64,000 nt of DNA from Thalassovita autumnalis (GCF_001458255.1 NZ_CYSB01000029.1:124001-188000); one strand, 5' to 3'. Counted from the stretch's first letter, positions 17,773 to 26,770 are shown. The notes: generated by a model not told the origin, from the letters alone. Numbers and translations: made by a program.

Positions 17773-18582
17773 CTAGGACAAAACCGTGGCTTGCACCCAC
17801 CAACCGGGGTGGGCCAATGCAAGGGCGGCGTCAGCCGCCTTTTTGCTGTCCGGGTAAAGCCCAAAGCAGGTCGCGCCCGAGCCTGACATGCGAGCAAGTC
17901 CCGCGCCACTTTCCCGCAACGCCTGTAGAACATCAGCGATCACCGGCTGCGCCGCAATCGCCGGCGCCTCCAGATCATTGCGCTGCCGGGAAAGCCAGGC
18001 CAGCAGTTGATCGACGCTGATGCCCTGCGGCAGCGCCTCCATCGGGGCGTTATCCTTGCTGGCCAGCCCGCCAAATACCGCGCCGGTGGGCACCGGCACG
18101 CCGGGGTTGACCAAGACCGCGTGCAGCGGCGGCAGGTCGACCGGGGTCACCTCCTCACCGATACCCCGCATGAAACCCGCGCGGGCCAGCATGCAGACCG
18201 GCACATCCGCGCCAAGGCTCACCCCCTGATCCGGCACGGCGCGTCCAGTCAGATCCGCCAGCAACCGCAGGGCAGCTGCTGCATCAGAGGACCCACCGCC
18301 AATTCCGGCGGCTGCGGGCAGGTGTTTTTCCAGCGTTATGGTAGCCTGCGCCCCCATCAGCTCCGCCGCGCGGAACACAAGGTTGGAGGGGCCGACCGGC
18401 ACGCCCTGCGCCATCGAGCCACTGACCGCCAAGGACATTTCGCCCAGCCGACAGGTCAGGTGATCCCCAACGTCTGCAAAGACCACCAGCGAATCCAGCA
18501 GGTGATAGCCATCAGCCCGCTGGCCCGTGACATGCAGCGTCAGATTGATCTTGGCGGGCGCGAAGCCCTCAAGCTTGTCCAT
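17773..18582 (-). CDS. ispE: 4-diphosphocytidyl-2-C-methyl-D-erythritol kinase
   Basis: GHMP-family kinase of the MEP isoprenoid pathway, phosphorylating the 2-hydroxyl of CDP-ME. At 269 residues it is slightly short of E. coli IspE. The ATP-binding loop P-A-A-A-G-I-G-G-G-S-S-D-A-A is near residue 90. The N-terminus has the conserved A-P-A-K-I-N-L-T-L catalytic lysine near residue 10, and a Gly-rich S-G-S-G-A-T-C-F motif lies near the C-terminus. It is 10 bp downstream of the TPR gene on the same strand and probably shares its transcript. Confidence 0.95.
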   Translation of the reverse strand: MDKLEGFAPAKINLTLHVTGQRADGYHLLDSLVVFADVGDHLTCRLGEMSLAVSGSMAQGVPVGPSNLVFRAAELMGAQATITLEKHLPAAAGIGGGSSDAAAALRLLADLTGRAVPDQGVSLGADVPVCMLARAGFMRGIGEEVTPVDLPPLHAVLVNPGVPVPTGAVFGGLASKDNAPMEALPQGISVDQLLAWLSRQRNDLEAPAIAAQPVIADVLQALRESGAGLARMSGSGATCFGLYPDSKKAADAALALAHPGWWVQATVLS

Positions 18583-18592
18583 GGTCTTGGGA

Positions 18593-20299
18593 TCAGTCCT
18601 TCACCGCATGCAGCGGCGCCGCGCCTTCACCTTCCAGCACGGCGTCCAGCCCAATCTCCAGTTTCTCACGCACACGGTCGGGCGAGATATCGGTGGGCAC
18701 GTCATCAGGATCGATGAACGACAGGGCGCGTTTCCACTGGAACTCAGCTTCACGATGGCGGCCGACAGCCCAGAGCACATCACCCAAGTGGTCATTCACC
18801 ACAGGATCAACGGCCATCAGTTCCGCGGCGCGTTCCATATGCGGCACCGCCTCTTCATAGCGGCCGAGGCGGTAGAGCACCCAACCCAGCGAATCGACGA
18901 TGTAGCCGCTGTTTGGACGGGCAGCGACCGCGCGTTCGATCATATCCAGCGCTTCGTCCAGCTTGATGCGTTTTTCCACCAGCGAATAGCCCAGATAGTT
19001 CAGCACCTGCGGGTGATCCGGGTTCAGCTCCAGTGCTTTGCGGAAGTCGGCCTCGGCCTGTTCCCAACGGTCCAGACGTTCAAAGCTGATGGCGCGGGCG
19101 TAATAGACAAACCACTGACCGGGCTCTTCAACCTCATAAAGCGCCAGGGCCGCATCATAGGCGCGCACGGCTGCGTCAAATTCCTTGGTCTGGCGCCGCA
19201 GATCGCCCAGCGTGACATGCACCACCGGCAGATCCCCGTGGCTGGAGGCCAGGGCGGTCAGAACCTCAGCCGCTTCATCAATCCGGCCACCACGGCGCAG
19301 CGCATCCGCGCGGCCCAGTTCCGCCGCATGGAAGGACGCGTTGTCAGATCCGATCCGGCCGTAGGTTTCCACCGCCAGATCATAAAGCTGCAATTCATCC
19401 AGCAGCTGCGCCGAAAGCAGCAGCGCCTCGGTGTGGTCGGGGCGCAGGTATTCTGCAACGCGGGAATAGAGGATTGTGTAGTCACCCTCGGCCTCATTGC
19501 TCAGCGCGGCGGCGACGGTATAGTAAACCTCGGCCAGGCCATCGCGGGCGGAGGTGACGCTGTTGAAGGGCAGCGGTTTGCCCGCCTTCAGCTGCGCCTG
19601 CAGGCCCCGCAGTTCGGGATCCAGATCCTGACCAAACTGTGCCTCGATCAGCTGCAGCGCCTCGTTCCCCCGTTCCAGCTGGCTGAGGATTTCGAGATGG
19701 GCAATGACACCCCGGCGGGTGCGGTTGAGACCGGCAACGGCGGGATCGGCAAAGATCGCCTCGGCCGCCTCATAGTCACCGACAAGCGCCAGCGCCAAGG
19801 CCTTGTGGAAGTTGGCAAAACCGCCCAGACCGCGTTCTTCTGCAACCAGATCAAACGCTGTCATTGCATCCGACACATCGCCCTGACCCATCAAGGCCCA
19901 GGCCCGCACCAGACCGTCAATCAGCGGACCAACACCTTTCCCCTCATCATCGCGGGTGATCAGAGTGGCAAAGTCCTCTTTGGCGGCGGCATCTGCCATC
20001 AGCACCATATTGGCGATCTGGCTGGCCAGCCCTTCGGCATCGAGACGGCGCGCGATTGGCACGCCGCGATCCAACCGACCCAGCGCCAGTTGCGCGTGGG
20101 TGGCGGATTCCAGCAGCTGCGGGTTGCCCGGATCACGGGCCAAGGCGCGGGTGTAGTAATCCGCTGCGGCTTCGAAATCGGCGGTCATCCCTGCATGGCG
20201 CGCGGCGAGGTAAGCCCCGGCCAGTCCCTGTGCCTGCGCCGCGAATGGCGCCAATCCCATGACTGCAGCCAGAATGAGTCCCGATACCGTTTTGCGCAT
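18593..20299 (-). CDS. Exported tetratricopeptide-repeat protein
   Basis: A 568-residue TPR protein with a signal peptide ending A-A-Q-A-Q at about residue 25. Several TPRs are clear near the C-terminus, e.g. A-E-A-D-F-R-K-A-L-E-L-N-P-D-H-P and the V-L-Y-R-L-G-R-Y-E-E-A pattern, and weaker repeats fill the rest, so most of the protein is a solenoid. The function is unknown. Relatives in Rhodobacteraceae sit beside ispE, as here. ATG 20299 was chosen because the signal peptide begins there; the frame extends ten codons upstream without a better ribosome site. Confidence 0.88.
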   Translation of the reverse strand: MRKTVSGLILAAVMGLAPFAAQAQGLAGAYLAARHAGMTADFEAAADYYTRALARDPGNPQLLESATHAQLALGRLDRGVPIARRLDAEGLASQIANMVLMADAAAKEDFATLITRDDEGKGVGPLIDGLVRAWALMGQGDVSDAMTAFDLVAEERGLGGFANFHKALALALVGDYEAAEAIFADPAVAGLNRTRRGVIAHLEILSQLERGNEALQLIEAQFGQDLDPELRGLQAQLKAGKPLPFNSVTSARDGLAEVYYTVAAALSNEAEGDYTILYSRVAEYLRPDHTEALLLSAQLLDELQLYDLAVETYGRIGSDNASFHAAELGRADALRRGGRIDEAAEVLTALASSHGDLPVVHVTLGDLRRQTKEFDAAVRAYDAALALYEVEEPGQWFVYYARAISFERLDRWEQAEADFRKALELNPDHPQVLNYLGYSLVEKRIKLDEALDMIERAVAARPNSGYIVDSLGWVLYRLGRYEEAVPHMERAAELMAVDPVVNDHLGDVLWAVGRHREAEFQWKRALSFIDPDDVPTDISPDRVREKLEIGLDAVLEGEGAAPLHAVKD

Positions 20300-20469
20300 G
20301 AATACCTGCCCGTTTGATGCCTGTTTCAAAGGTTAAATTAACGACCCTGCGGATAAAGGCAAACAGAAGCCTTAGGATCTGTCGGTTGCGTGAACAGGGC
20401 GTTAACTCAGCGCGCGATTTGCCAGCCCCCCGCAAGCGTCCTAGATGTGACGCAGCACGGAGGGATCTG

Positions 20470-21012
20470 ATGACCACGGGACATGTTTACATCGCAACCA
20501 GCCTTGATGGGTTCGTTGCGCGCGAAGACAACAACTTGGATTGGCTGATGAAACAGCCCCAGCCCGATGTTGATGAGGATGGCGGCTACAACAGCTTCTT
20601 CAGCGGCATGGATGGGCTGGTGATGGGGTCAGGCAGTTTTCGCACCGTCGCCAGTTTTGGCGATTGGCCCTACACCAAACCCGTCGTGGTGATGAGCCAG
20701 ACCATGACCGATGCCGATATTCGCGACGATTTGCAGCATAAGGTCCGAATCACCCGGAAAGACCCCACCGCCTTGATGGAGGAGCTGGAGGCTGAGGGCT
20801 GGGCGCGCGCCTATATCGATGGGGGACAGGTCATTCAAAGCTTCCTGCGGGCCGGGTTGATCGAGGATTTGATCCTGACGCAAATCCCGATCCTGCTGGG
20901 CCGTGGCAAACCCCTTTTCGGGCCGCTGGATCAGGATGTGGATCTTGAACTTGTGCGCAGCCTGACCCTCAGCAGCGGCTTGTTGCAGGTGCATTACCGG
21001 GTGAAATCCTGA
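20470..21012 (+). CDS. Dihydrofolate reductase-like (RibD C-terminal domain) protein
   Basis: A 180-residue single-domain reductase. The first strand, VYIATSLDGFVA near residues 5-16, is the RibD_C/DHFR-like NADPH-binding start, and the late I-P-I-L-L-G-R-G-K-P-L-F-G element near residue 140 is the typical end of the fold. These 'dihydrofolate reductase family' proteins are not folate enzymes by default and the substrate is unknown. ATG 20470 has a good ribosome site (GGAGGGA). It is monocistronic and convergent with ETF-QO. Confidence 0.85.
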   Translation: MTTGHVYIATSLDGFVAREDNNLDWLMKQPQPDVDEDGGYNSFFSGMDGLVMGSGSFRTVASFGDWPYTKPVVVMSQTMTDADIRDDLQHKVRITRKDPTALMEELEAEGWARAYIDGGQVIQSFLRAGLIEDLILTQIPILLGRGKPLFGPLDQDVDLELVRSLTLSSGLLQVHYRVKS

Positions 21013-21021
21013 CCGGAATGC

Positions 21022-21048
21022 AAAAGGGCGACCCAATGGGCCGCCCTT
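21022..21048 (-). terminator. Terminator of the ETF-QO gene
   Basis: Stem of AAGGGCG with CGCCCTT around an inner CCC/GGG pair (21024-21048). On the minus strand it is followed by TTTT, 24 bp past the stop of ETF-QO. Confidence 0.7.
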
Positions 21049-21071
21049 GATCTGGGTGGTGATCGAAGGGA

Positions 21072-22724
21072 TCACATGTTCGGATAGTTTGGCCCTTCGC
21101 CCCCCTGCGGGCAGGCCCAGGTGATGTTCTGGGCGGGGTCTTTGATGTCACAGGTTTTGCAGTGAACGCAGTTCTGGAAGTTCACCACAAACTCTTTTTT
21201 GCCGTCCTTCTCAACCACCTCATAGACGCCGGCCGGGCAGTAACGCTGCGCCGGTTCATCATACATCGGCAGGTTATTCCCAATCGGAACGGTGTCATCG
21301 GCCAGACGCAGATGCGGCGGCTGGGTTTCTTCGTGGTTGGTGAAGGAGAAGCTGACGTTGGTCAGACGGTCAAAGCTGAGCGTGCCATCAGGCTTGGGGT
21401 AGTCAATCGGCTTATGCACCGAGGCCGGTTCGGTGGCTGCGGCGTCAGTCTTCCCGTGCTTCAGCGTCCCAAACAGCGAGAAGCCACCGGTCAGGGTCTG
21501 GAACCACATGTCAAAACCACCCAGCGTCAGCGAGGCGGTGAGGCCGAACTTGGACCACAGCGGTTTCACGTTGCGGACCTTTTTCAGGTCTTTGCCGATG
21601 GCGCCTTTGCGCACCTCGGTTTCATAATCATGCAGCTCATCGCTGGAGCGGCCCGCCTTGATCGCGTTATTTGCCGCCTCAGCCGCCGCGATGCCCGAGA
21701 GCATGGCGTTGTGGTTGCCCTTGATGCGCGGCACGTTAACCATGCCGACCGAACAGCCCAAGAGCGCGACGCCGGGCGCCACCATCTGCGGCATCGACTG
21801 ATAGCCGCCTTCGGAAATCGCACGCGCACCATAGGCCACACGTTTGCCGCCCTTCAGCAGCTCAGCGATCATCGGATGATGCTTGAAGCGCTGGAATTCC
21901 ATGTAGGGGAACAGATGCGGGTTCTTGTAGTTCAGGTGAACCACGAAGCCGACGTAGACCTGATTGTTTTCCAGGTGATAAACGAAGGAACCACCACCCG
22001 CGTTTGAGCCCAGCGGCCACCCCATGGTGTGGGTGACGGTGCCCTCTTTGTGTTTGGCCGGATCAATCTCCCAGATCTCTTTCATGCCGACGCCAAACTT
22101 CTGCGGCTCTTTGCCATCCGACAGGCCGTAGCGTTCGATCACCTCTTTGGAGAGCGACCCGCGCACACCTTCGGACAGGAAGACGTATTTGCCGTGCAGC
22201 TCCATGCCCGGCTCATAGCTGGGACCATGGGTGCCGTCAGCGTTTTTGCCGAACTCACCTGCAACCACCCCTTTGACGGTGCCCTGCTCGCCATAAACCA
22301 GTTCCGAACACGCCATGCCCGGGAAAATCTCAACGCCCAGTTCTTCGGCCTGCTCCGCCATCCAGCGGCAGACGTTGCCCATGGAGACGATGTAGTTGCC
22401 GTGGTTATTCATCAGGGGCGGCATCGGGAAATTCGGGATGCGCACTTCGCCGGCTTCGCCCAGCATGTAGAAGTTATCTTCGGTCACCGGAACGTTCAGC
22501 GGTGCGCCTTTTTCTTTCCAGTCCGGGATCAGCTTATCCAGACCGCAAGGATCCAACACAGCACCCGACAGGATATGCGCGCCAACCTCGGAGCCTTTTT
22601 CCAGAACAACAACGTCCAGATCGGCATCCAGTTGTTTCAGACGGATCGCGGCGGACAGACCGGCAGGGCCTGCACCTACGATGACAACGTCATATTCCAT
22701 TGCTTCCCGTTCGATTTCCGACAT
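21072..22724 (-). CDS. Electron transfer flavoprotein-ubiquinone oxidoreductase
   Basis: Membrane-associated flavoprotein passing electrons from ETF (reduced by acyl-CoA and related dehydrogenases) to ubiquinone. The N-terminal FAD-binding VIVGAGPAGLSAA starts near residue 15. The C-terminal 4Fe-4S ligands are visible in C-P-A-G-V-Y and C-V-H-C-K-T-C-D, with a later C-P-Q-G. The 550-residue length is standard. ATG 22724 is chosen because AAGGAGG precedes it and it gives the family N-terminus; 21 extra in-frame codons lie upstream. An acyl-CoA dehydrogenase at 29.3-31.0 kb is a likely upstream donor. Confidence 0.96.
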   Translation of the reverse strand: MSEIEREAMEYDVVIVGAGPAGLSAAIRLKQLDADLDVVVLEKGSEVGAHILSGAVLDPCGLDKLIPDWKEKGAPLNVPVTEDNFYMLGEAGEVRIPNFPMPPLMNNHGNYIVSMGNVCRWMAEQAEELGVEIFPGMACSELVYGEQGTVKGVVAGEFGKNADGTHGPSYEPGMELHGKYVFLSEGVRGSLSKEVIERYGLSDGKEPQKFGVGMKEIWEIDPAKHKEGTVTHTMGWPLGSNAGGGSFVYHLENNQVYVGFVVHLNYKNPHLFPYMEFQRFKHHPMIAELLKGGKRVAYGARAISEGGYQSMPQMVAPGVALLGCSVGMVNVPRIKGNHNAMLSGIAAAEAANNAIKAGRSSDELHDYETEVRKGAIGKDLKKVRNVKPLWSKFGLTASLTLGGFDMWFQTLTGGFSLFGTLKHGKTDAAATEPASVHKPIDYPKPDGTLSFDRLTNVSFSFTNHEETQPPHLRLADDTVPIGNNLPMYDEPAQRYCPAGVYEVVEKDGKKEFVVNFQNCVHCKTCDIKDPAQNITWACPQGGEGPNYPNM

Positions 22725-22912
22725 GGGTGGCCCTCCTTGGATGCGGCGCGAAACTTTATTTCGCCCGTGGTTACCGCGCTGCAGCATTGTTCGTCAATTG
22801 CGACGACACGTTAAATCGTCACAACCGCCTGGTGGGGTGCTGTTTCCGGCCTTTTACCAGCTGTTTACGGCCCGTTTTCTGACCTGACGGGAAAATCCAT
22901 TTGGAATCGTCC

Positions 22913-23404
22913 TCAATCCTGCGCTGGTGGGCGCGTTGCCACCTCATCCCCCAGGAGGTAGCGCGGGCCATTGCCCTTCTCATGGGCTTTGTCCTCATCG
23001 TTATAAAGCGCGCAGGCCTTCATCGACAGGCAGCCGCAGCCGATACAGCCATCCAGCTTGTCGCGCATCCGTTCCAATGCTGCGATGCGGCTGTCCAGCT
23101 CCTCACGGAACTCTTCCGAGATCTGGCGCCAGTCGGCGGCGTTGGGTGTGCGGCGATCCGGCAGACGCTGCATCACCTCGCGGATCCGCGCGATGGAGAA
23201 GCCAAATTTCTGCGCGATCATCACAAAAGACAGCCGCCGGATGTCCGATCGTTCAAACCGCCGCTGCCCGCCGGCATTGCGCCACGGATGCACCAGCCCT
23301 TCGGATTCGTAAAACCGAATTGCCGAGACGGCGAGGCCGGTGCGTTCCGCCAATGCCCCGATCGATAGCCCGGATCGTAGGCGTAACCGATTGTTTTGCG
23401 TCAT
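22913..23404 (-). CDS. soxR: Redox-sensitive MerR-family activator SoxR
   Basis: A 163-residue MerR-family regulator. The winged helix (residues about 13-80) has the S-A-I-R-F-Y-E-S-E-G-L motif of the family. After the dimerisation helix comes the 2Fe-2S cluster motif C-I-G-C-G-C-L-S-M-K-A-C (four ligand cysteines) near residues 119-130, diagnostic of SoxR. SoxR senses redox-cycling compounds and activates promoters with an overlong spacer. The divergent VOC gene has such a promoter in the 80-bp gap. No soxS or efflux gene is adjacent. Confidence 0.95.
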   Translation of the reverse strand: MTQNNRLRLRSGLSIGALAERTGLAVSAIRFYESEGLVHPWRNAGGQRRFERSDIRRLSFVMIAQKFGFSIARIREVMQRLPDRRTPNAADWRQISEEFREELDSRIAALERMRDKLDGCIGCGCLSMKACALYNDEDKAHEKGNGPRYLLGDEVATRPPAQD

Positions 23405-23414
23405 TTCTTATCCC

Positions 23415-23445
23415 TTGACCTAAAGTGTACTTCAGAAACTAGCCT
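23415..23445 (+). promoter_or_regulatory. SoxR-type promoter/operator in front of the VOC gene
   Basis: A -35 TTGACC (23415-23420) and a -10 TAGCCT (23440-23445) are separated by 19 bp, the unusual spacing of MerR-family targets. Between them an imperfect palindrome, C-T-A-A-A-G-T-G / T-A-C-T-T-C-A-G (23420-23435), is a SoxR-like operator with matching half-sites at six of eight positions. It reads toward the VOC gene. Confidence 0.7.
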
Positions 23446-23484
23446 GCAAGAGACTGATAAATCAACAAATGAAAGGAAATTATC

Positions 23485-23871
23485 ATGAATGTCAGCCTTG
23501 AACACGCCAACGTCACCGTGTCCGATCCGCAGAAAACAGCCCAATGGCTAGGCCAGGTTTTTGGCTGGAAAATCCGCTGGGAAGGGGCGGCCATCAATGG
23601 CGGCTACACCATCCATGTCGGCAATGAGACCTCATACCTTGCGCTTTACACCCCCGGTGATACGGCCAAAGACGGCCATGACAACAGCTATACCGTCCGT
23701 GGTGGGCTGAACCATCTGGCCGTGGTTGTCGATGATCTGGATGGGGTCGAGGATCGCGTCAAAGCCGCAGGTTTCACCACGGGCAACCACGGCGATTACG
23801 AACCCGGCAGGCGGTTCTACTTCCACGATTCCGATGGCATTGAATTCGAAGTTGTCAGCTACGCCGCCTGA
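23485..23871 (+). CDS. VOC (glyoxalase/dioxygenase) family protein
   Basis: A 128-residue metal-fold protein with two beta-alpha-beta-beta-beta modules: L-E-H-A-N-V-T-V-S-D near the N-terminus and L-N-H-L-A-V-V-V-D-D-L-D near residue 75, each supplying a potential His metal ligand, and a terminal Glu region (G-I-E-F-E-V). The substrate is unknown. Divergent transcription from soxR and the SoxR-type promoter between them suggest it is induced by redox-cycling agents or electrophiles. AAAGGAAA is the ribosome site. Confidence 0.85.
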   Translation: MNVSLEHANVTVSDPQKTAQWLGQVFGWKIRWEGAAINGGYTIHVGNETSYLALYTPGDTAKDGHDNSYTVRGGLNHLAVVVDDLDGVEDRVKAAGFTTGNHGDYEPGRRFYFHDSDGIEFEVVSYAA

Positions 23872-23996
23872 TCTGCACCGGGCTTACACTGGGCCTAAAC
23901 CGCGCCCAAACGGCACAAATTTGCCAACCGAATGCCCGGCTGCCCTTGCATTTCGCCCCCGGTTTGGGTCAGGTATTTACCAAGCAACAATAACAA

Positions 23997-24025
23997 GGCG
24001 GCGGGTCGCAATCCGACCCGCCGCC
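23997..24025 (+). promoter_or_regulatory. Strong GC hairpin in the greA leader
   Basis: Perfect 12-bp stem GGCGGCGGGTCG (23997-24008) with CGACCCGCCGCC (24014-24025) and loop CAATC, ending 22 bp before the greA ATG. Only CTTCTC follows it, so it is either a weak leader terminator or a structured 5' UTR. Confidence 0.6.
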
Positions 24026-24047
24026 CCTTCTCATGGAAAAGGGGCCC

Positions 24048-24518
24048 ATGGAAAAGATACCGATGACCCACGGCGGGTTTGCAGCGCTGGAAACCGAGCT
24101 GAAGCACCTGAAATCTGTCGAGCGCCCGACCATCATCAAAGCCATCGCCGAAGCGCGTGAGCTGGGCGATCTGTCGGAAAACGCCGAATACCATTCGGCG
24201 CGCGAAAAACAGAGCTTCATCGAAGGGCGCATCAAAGAGCTGGAAGGCGTTATTTCGCTGGCGGATGTAATTGATCCCACCTCGCTTTCGGGGGCCATCA
24301 AGTTTGGCGCCACCGTCACCTTGGTGGATGAAGACACCGATGAAGAGAAGGTCTGGCAAATTGTTGGCGAATACGAAGCCAACATTGAAAAGGGCCTGTT
24401 GAACATCAAATCACCCATCGCCCGTGCCCTGATCGGCAAAGAAGACGGCGACAGCGTTGAGGTCCGCACCCCCGGTGGCATGCGCTCCTACGAAGTGCTG
24501 AAAATCGAATACATCTGA
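24048..24518 (+). CDS. greA: Transcription elongation factor GreA
   Basis: A 156-residue factor that enters the RNA polymerase secondary channel and stimulates cleavage of backtracked RNA. The N-terminal coiled coil carries the acidic tip in G-D-L-S-E-N-A-E-Y near residues 40-48 (the catalytic D and E), and the C-terminal FKBP-like domain ends in [11 protein letters not shown] 24048 gives the family length and has AAAAGGGG before it; ATG 24033 upstream has no ribosome site. The 175-bp leader contains a strong hairpin at 23997-24025. Confidence 0.96.
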   Translation: MEKIPMTHGGFAALETELKHLKSVERPTIIKAIAEARELGDLSENAEYHSAREKQSFIEGRIKELEGVISLADVIDPTSLSGAIKFGATVTLVDEDTDEEKVWQIVGEYEANIEKGLLNIKSPIARALIGKEDGDSVEVRTPGGMRSYEVLKIEYI

Positions 24519-24546
24519 TCCCATCAGACAAAAACAGGTCGCGGCA

Positions 24547-25554
24547 ATGACCGGCAAACGCAGTAACCCAACCCCTATGGGCCTTTATGACAAGCCAAGC
24601 CAGGCGCGGATCACCGGTGTCGAACTGGTCGCTATTGCGCTGAGCGTGATCTGGGTTCTGGGGGCGGGCTGGTTCTTTGTCACATTGCCGCAACCCGAAG
24701 CCCCGGCAGAGCCTGACAGCCTACGGTTCCTGATGACGCTATTGGTGGTGTTCCTTCCCGTGGCGATGATCTGGGTCGGGGCAACGGCGGCGCGGTCCAG
24801 CCGGGTGATGCGCGAAGAAAGCGCCCGCCTGCAGGCCGCCATTGATGCCATCCGCCACGCCTATGTGGCGCAGGCGCAGGGCAATACCCCGCAGACCGAG
24901 GCAACGGTTGCGAAAAAGCTGGAAGAAATTGCAGAAGCACAGCGCAAGACGGAAACTGCGCTGGCAACCTTCACCTCCTCGCGGGACCGCGAGGTGCTGC
25001 GCCCAAGTCAACCCGCCCCTGAAGCACCTGAGGAAGATCAGGGCGACCTGCCGCTGGGCACCCCGGCCGAAGAGCTTTCACCGCCGCTGTCGCGCGCGAC
25101 ATTTGTGCGGGCGCTGAACTTCCCTGACACGGCTGAGGACGAAGAAGGGTTCGCCGCGCTGCGTCGGGCGCTGAAGGACCGCGATGCATCGCTGCTGATC
25201 CAGGCCAGCCAGGATATCCTCACGCTGCTCAGTCAGGATGGGATCTACATGGACGATCTGCGCCCTGACCTCTGCAAGCCCGAGATCTGGCGCCGTTTTG
25301 CCCAAGGCGAACGCGGACGGGTTGTGGCCAAGATCGGCGGCATTCACGACCGCAGCTCACTGGCGCTGAGCGCGGGCCGGATGAAGGAAGATCCGATTTT
25401 TCGCGACACGGCGCATCATTTCCTGCGCCGCTTTGACCGGATGTTCCAGGACTTTGAAGCCACGGCAACGGATGCCGAGATCACCGCCCTGTCGGAAACC
25501 CGCACGGCGCGGGCTTTCATGCTGTTGGGACGTGTTGCGGGCAGCTTCGATTAA
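24547..25554 (+). CDS. Conserved membrane-anchored protein, unknown
   Basis: A 335-residue protein with two hydrophobic helices near residues 24-46 and 58-78, then a coiled-coil-like segment (about 88-130, rich in A, E, K, R), an acidic linker and a soluble C-terminal domain of about 150 residues with L-x-x-L-L-S-Q-D-G-I-Y-M-D-D-L. No domain is recognised. It is 28 bp after greA on the same strand and may share its transcript; the GCGGCA before ATG 24547 is a poor ribosome site, so translation may be weak. Confidence 0.8.
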   Translation: MTGKRSNPTPMGLYDKPSQARITGVELVAIALSVIWVLGAGWFFVTLPQPEAPAEPDSLRFLMTLLVVFLPVAMIWVGATAARSSRVMREESARLQAAIDAIRHAYVAQAQGNTPQTEATVAKKLEEIAEAQRKTETALATFTSSRDREVLRPSQPAPEAPEEDQGDLPLGTPAEELSPPLSRATFVRALNFPDTAEDEEGFAALRRALKDRDASLLIQASQDILTLLSQDGIYMDDLRPDLCKPEIWRRFAQGERGRVVAKIGGIHDRSSLALSAGRMKEDPIFRDTAHHFLRRFDRMFQDFEATATDAEITALSETRTARAFMLLGRVAGSFD

Positions 25555-25661
25555 GCTCAGGACGTAGCGCAGCCCCCAATGTGCCGCAATGCACAGAGCA
25601 TGGGATTGCATCTGCCGTGTTGCGCCGTTACCCAGAGAAAAATAATTAACTTTGGTCAACC

Positions 25662-26396
25662 ATGCGTTCCTCTGCCTCCCCTATCCGGCAAGGCCTGACA
25701 GACGGCCTGCCCTTCATCGCCGTGGTGATTCCCTTCGGTATGCTTTTCGGTGTGGTCTCGGCTGAGGCCGGACTTAACATGTTTGAAGCGCTCAGCTTCT
25801 CCGTTGTGGTGATCGCGGGCGCGGCCCAGTTCACCGCGCTGCAGCTGCTGACCGAACATGTGCCTACCTTTCTGGTGCTGACCTCAGCGCTGGCGGTCAA
25901 TCTGCGCATGGCGATGTATTCGGCCTCCCTAACGCCGCATGTGGGCCCTGCCCCGCTGTGGCAGCGGGCGATCATTGCCTATTTCACCATCGATCAAAGC
26001 TATGCCTGCGCCATCGCCGCCTATGAGCGCAATCCGCATTGGACCACGCAGGACAAGGTGCGCTACTTCTTCGCCGCGGTCGTGATGATCTGCCCGCTGT
26101 GGTATGTGGCGACGGCTGCCGGCGCTTGGGTGGGCAGTGGCATCCCGGACGGTCTGGCGCTGGATTTTGCCGTGCCGATCACCTTCATCGCGATGACCGG
26201 CCCGATGCTGCGCACAGGCGCCCATCGTGCGGCGGCGCTGATGTCTGTGGTGCTGTCGCTGACCTTTGCCTTCCTGCCCTATAATCTGGGCCTGCTGGTC
26301 GCCGGTTTGGGTGCAATGATCACCGGGGCACAGGTTGAGCTGTGGCTGGAACGCCGCACCGGAACCACCCCCCCCACCCCGCAGGAGGCCAAGTGA
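25662..26396 (+). CDS. azlC: AzlC-family amino acid permease
   Basis: A 244-residue membrane protein with about six to eight helices. The conserved opening (a G-L-x-D-G-L-P-F motif near residue 11, then I-P-F-G-M-L-F-G-V) and the A-A-Q-F-T-A-L-Q-L helix near residue 55 are AzlC hallmarks. It pairs with AzlD to export branched-chain or other amino acids. The ATG of azlD overlaps the stop by one base. Substrate specificity is known only in a few relatives. The leuA leader at the left edge of the window senses leucine, but no functional link is shown. Confidence 0.9.
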   Translation: MRSSASPIRQGLTDGLPFIAVVIPFGMLFGVVSAEAGLNMFEALSFSVVVIAGAAQFTALQLLTEHVPTFLVLTSALAVNLRMAMYSASLTPHVGPAPLWQRAIIAYFTIDQSYACAIAAYERNPHWTTQDKVRYFFAAVVMICPLWYVATAAGAWVGSGIPDGLALDFAVPITFIAMTGPMLRTGAHRAAALMSVVLSLTFAFLPYNLGLLVAGLGAMITGAQVELWLERRTGTTPPTPQEAK

Positions 26397-26728
26397 TGAC
26401 CGAGATTTCATCTACCGCGCTTTGGACCGTGATCATCGGCCTTGGGCTAGGCAGTTTTGCGCTGCGCTTTGTCTTTATCGGGCTGATCGGCGATCGTCAG
26501 ATGCCGGAATGGGCGCTGCGCCACCTGCGCTATACGGCCGTGGCGATCCTGCCGGGTCTTGTGGCCCCGCTGGTCGTCTGGCCCCCTGCCACCGGCGGCA
26601 GCTTTGATCTGCCACGGGTTCTGGCCGGCATTGTAACGCTTGCGGTGGGCTATGTGACCAAGAATGTGCTCGCCGCGATTGTTGCAGGCGCCGCAACGCT
26701 TTACGCGCTGCTGTACCTTCTGGGGTAA
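26396..26728 (+). CDS. azlD: AzlD-family small permease subunit
   Basis: A 110-residue protein with about four hydrophobic helices, including the L-G-S-F-A-L-R-F and P-G-L-V-A-P-L-V elements of AzlD. It overlaps azlC by one base (TGATG), so the two are translationally coupled. ATG 26396 is used; the frame further upstream lies within azlC and is a shadow. A minus-strand terminator lies between it and the converging lipoprotein gene. Confidence 0.9.
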   Translation: MTEISSTALWTVIIGLGLGSFALRFVFIGLIGDRQMPEWALRHLRYTAVAILPGLVAPLVVWPPATGGSFDLPRVLAGIVTLAVGYVTKNVLAAIVAGAATLYALLYLLG

Positions 26729-26743
26729 GCAGAACCCGATAAG

Positions 26744-26770
26744 AAAAACCCGGCCTGAGATCAGACCGGG
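26744..26770 (-). terminator. Terminator of the lipoprotein gene at 26798
   Basis: Stem CCCGG/CCGGG with an inner CTGA/TCAG (26749-26770). On the minus strand it is followed by TTTTT (26744-26748). It is close enough to azlD to act in both directions. Confidence 0.7.

Noticed and set aside
18527-20317. A 596-codon plus-strand frame
   Set aside because: It overlaps the TPR gene and ispE on the opposite strand. Third-position GC bias leaves it open; composition (His, Arg and Gln rich) is not protein-like.
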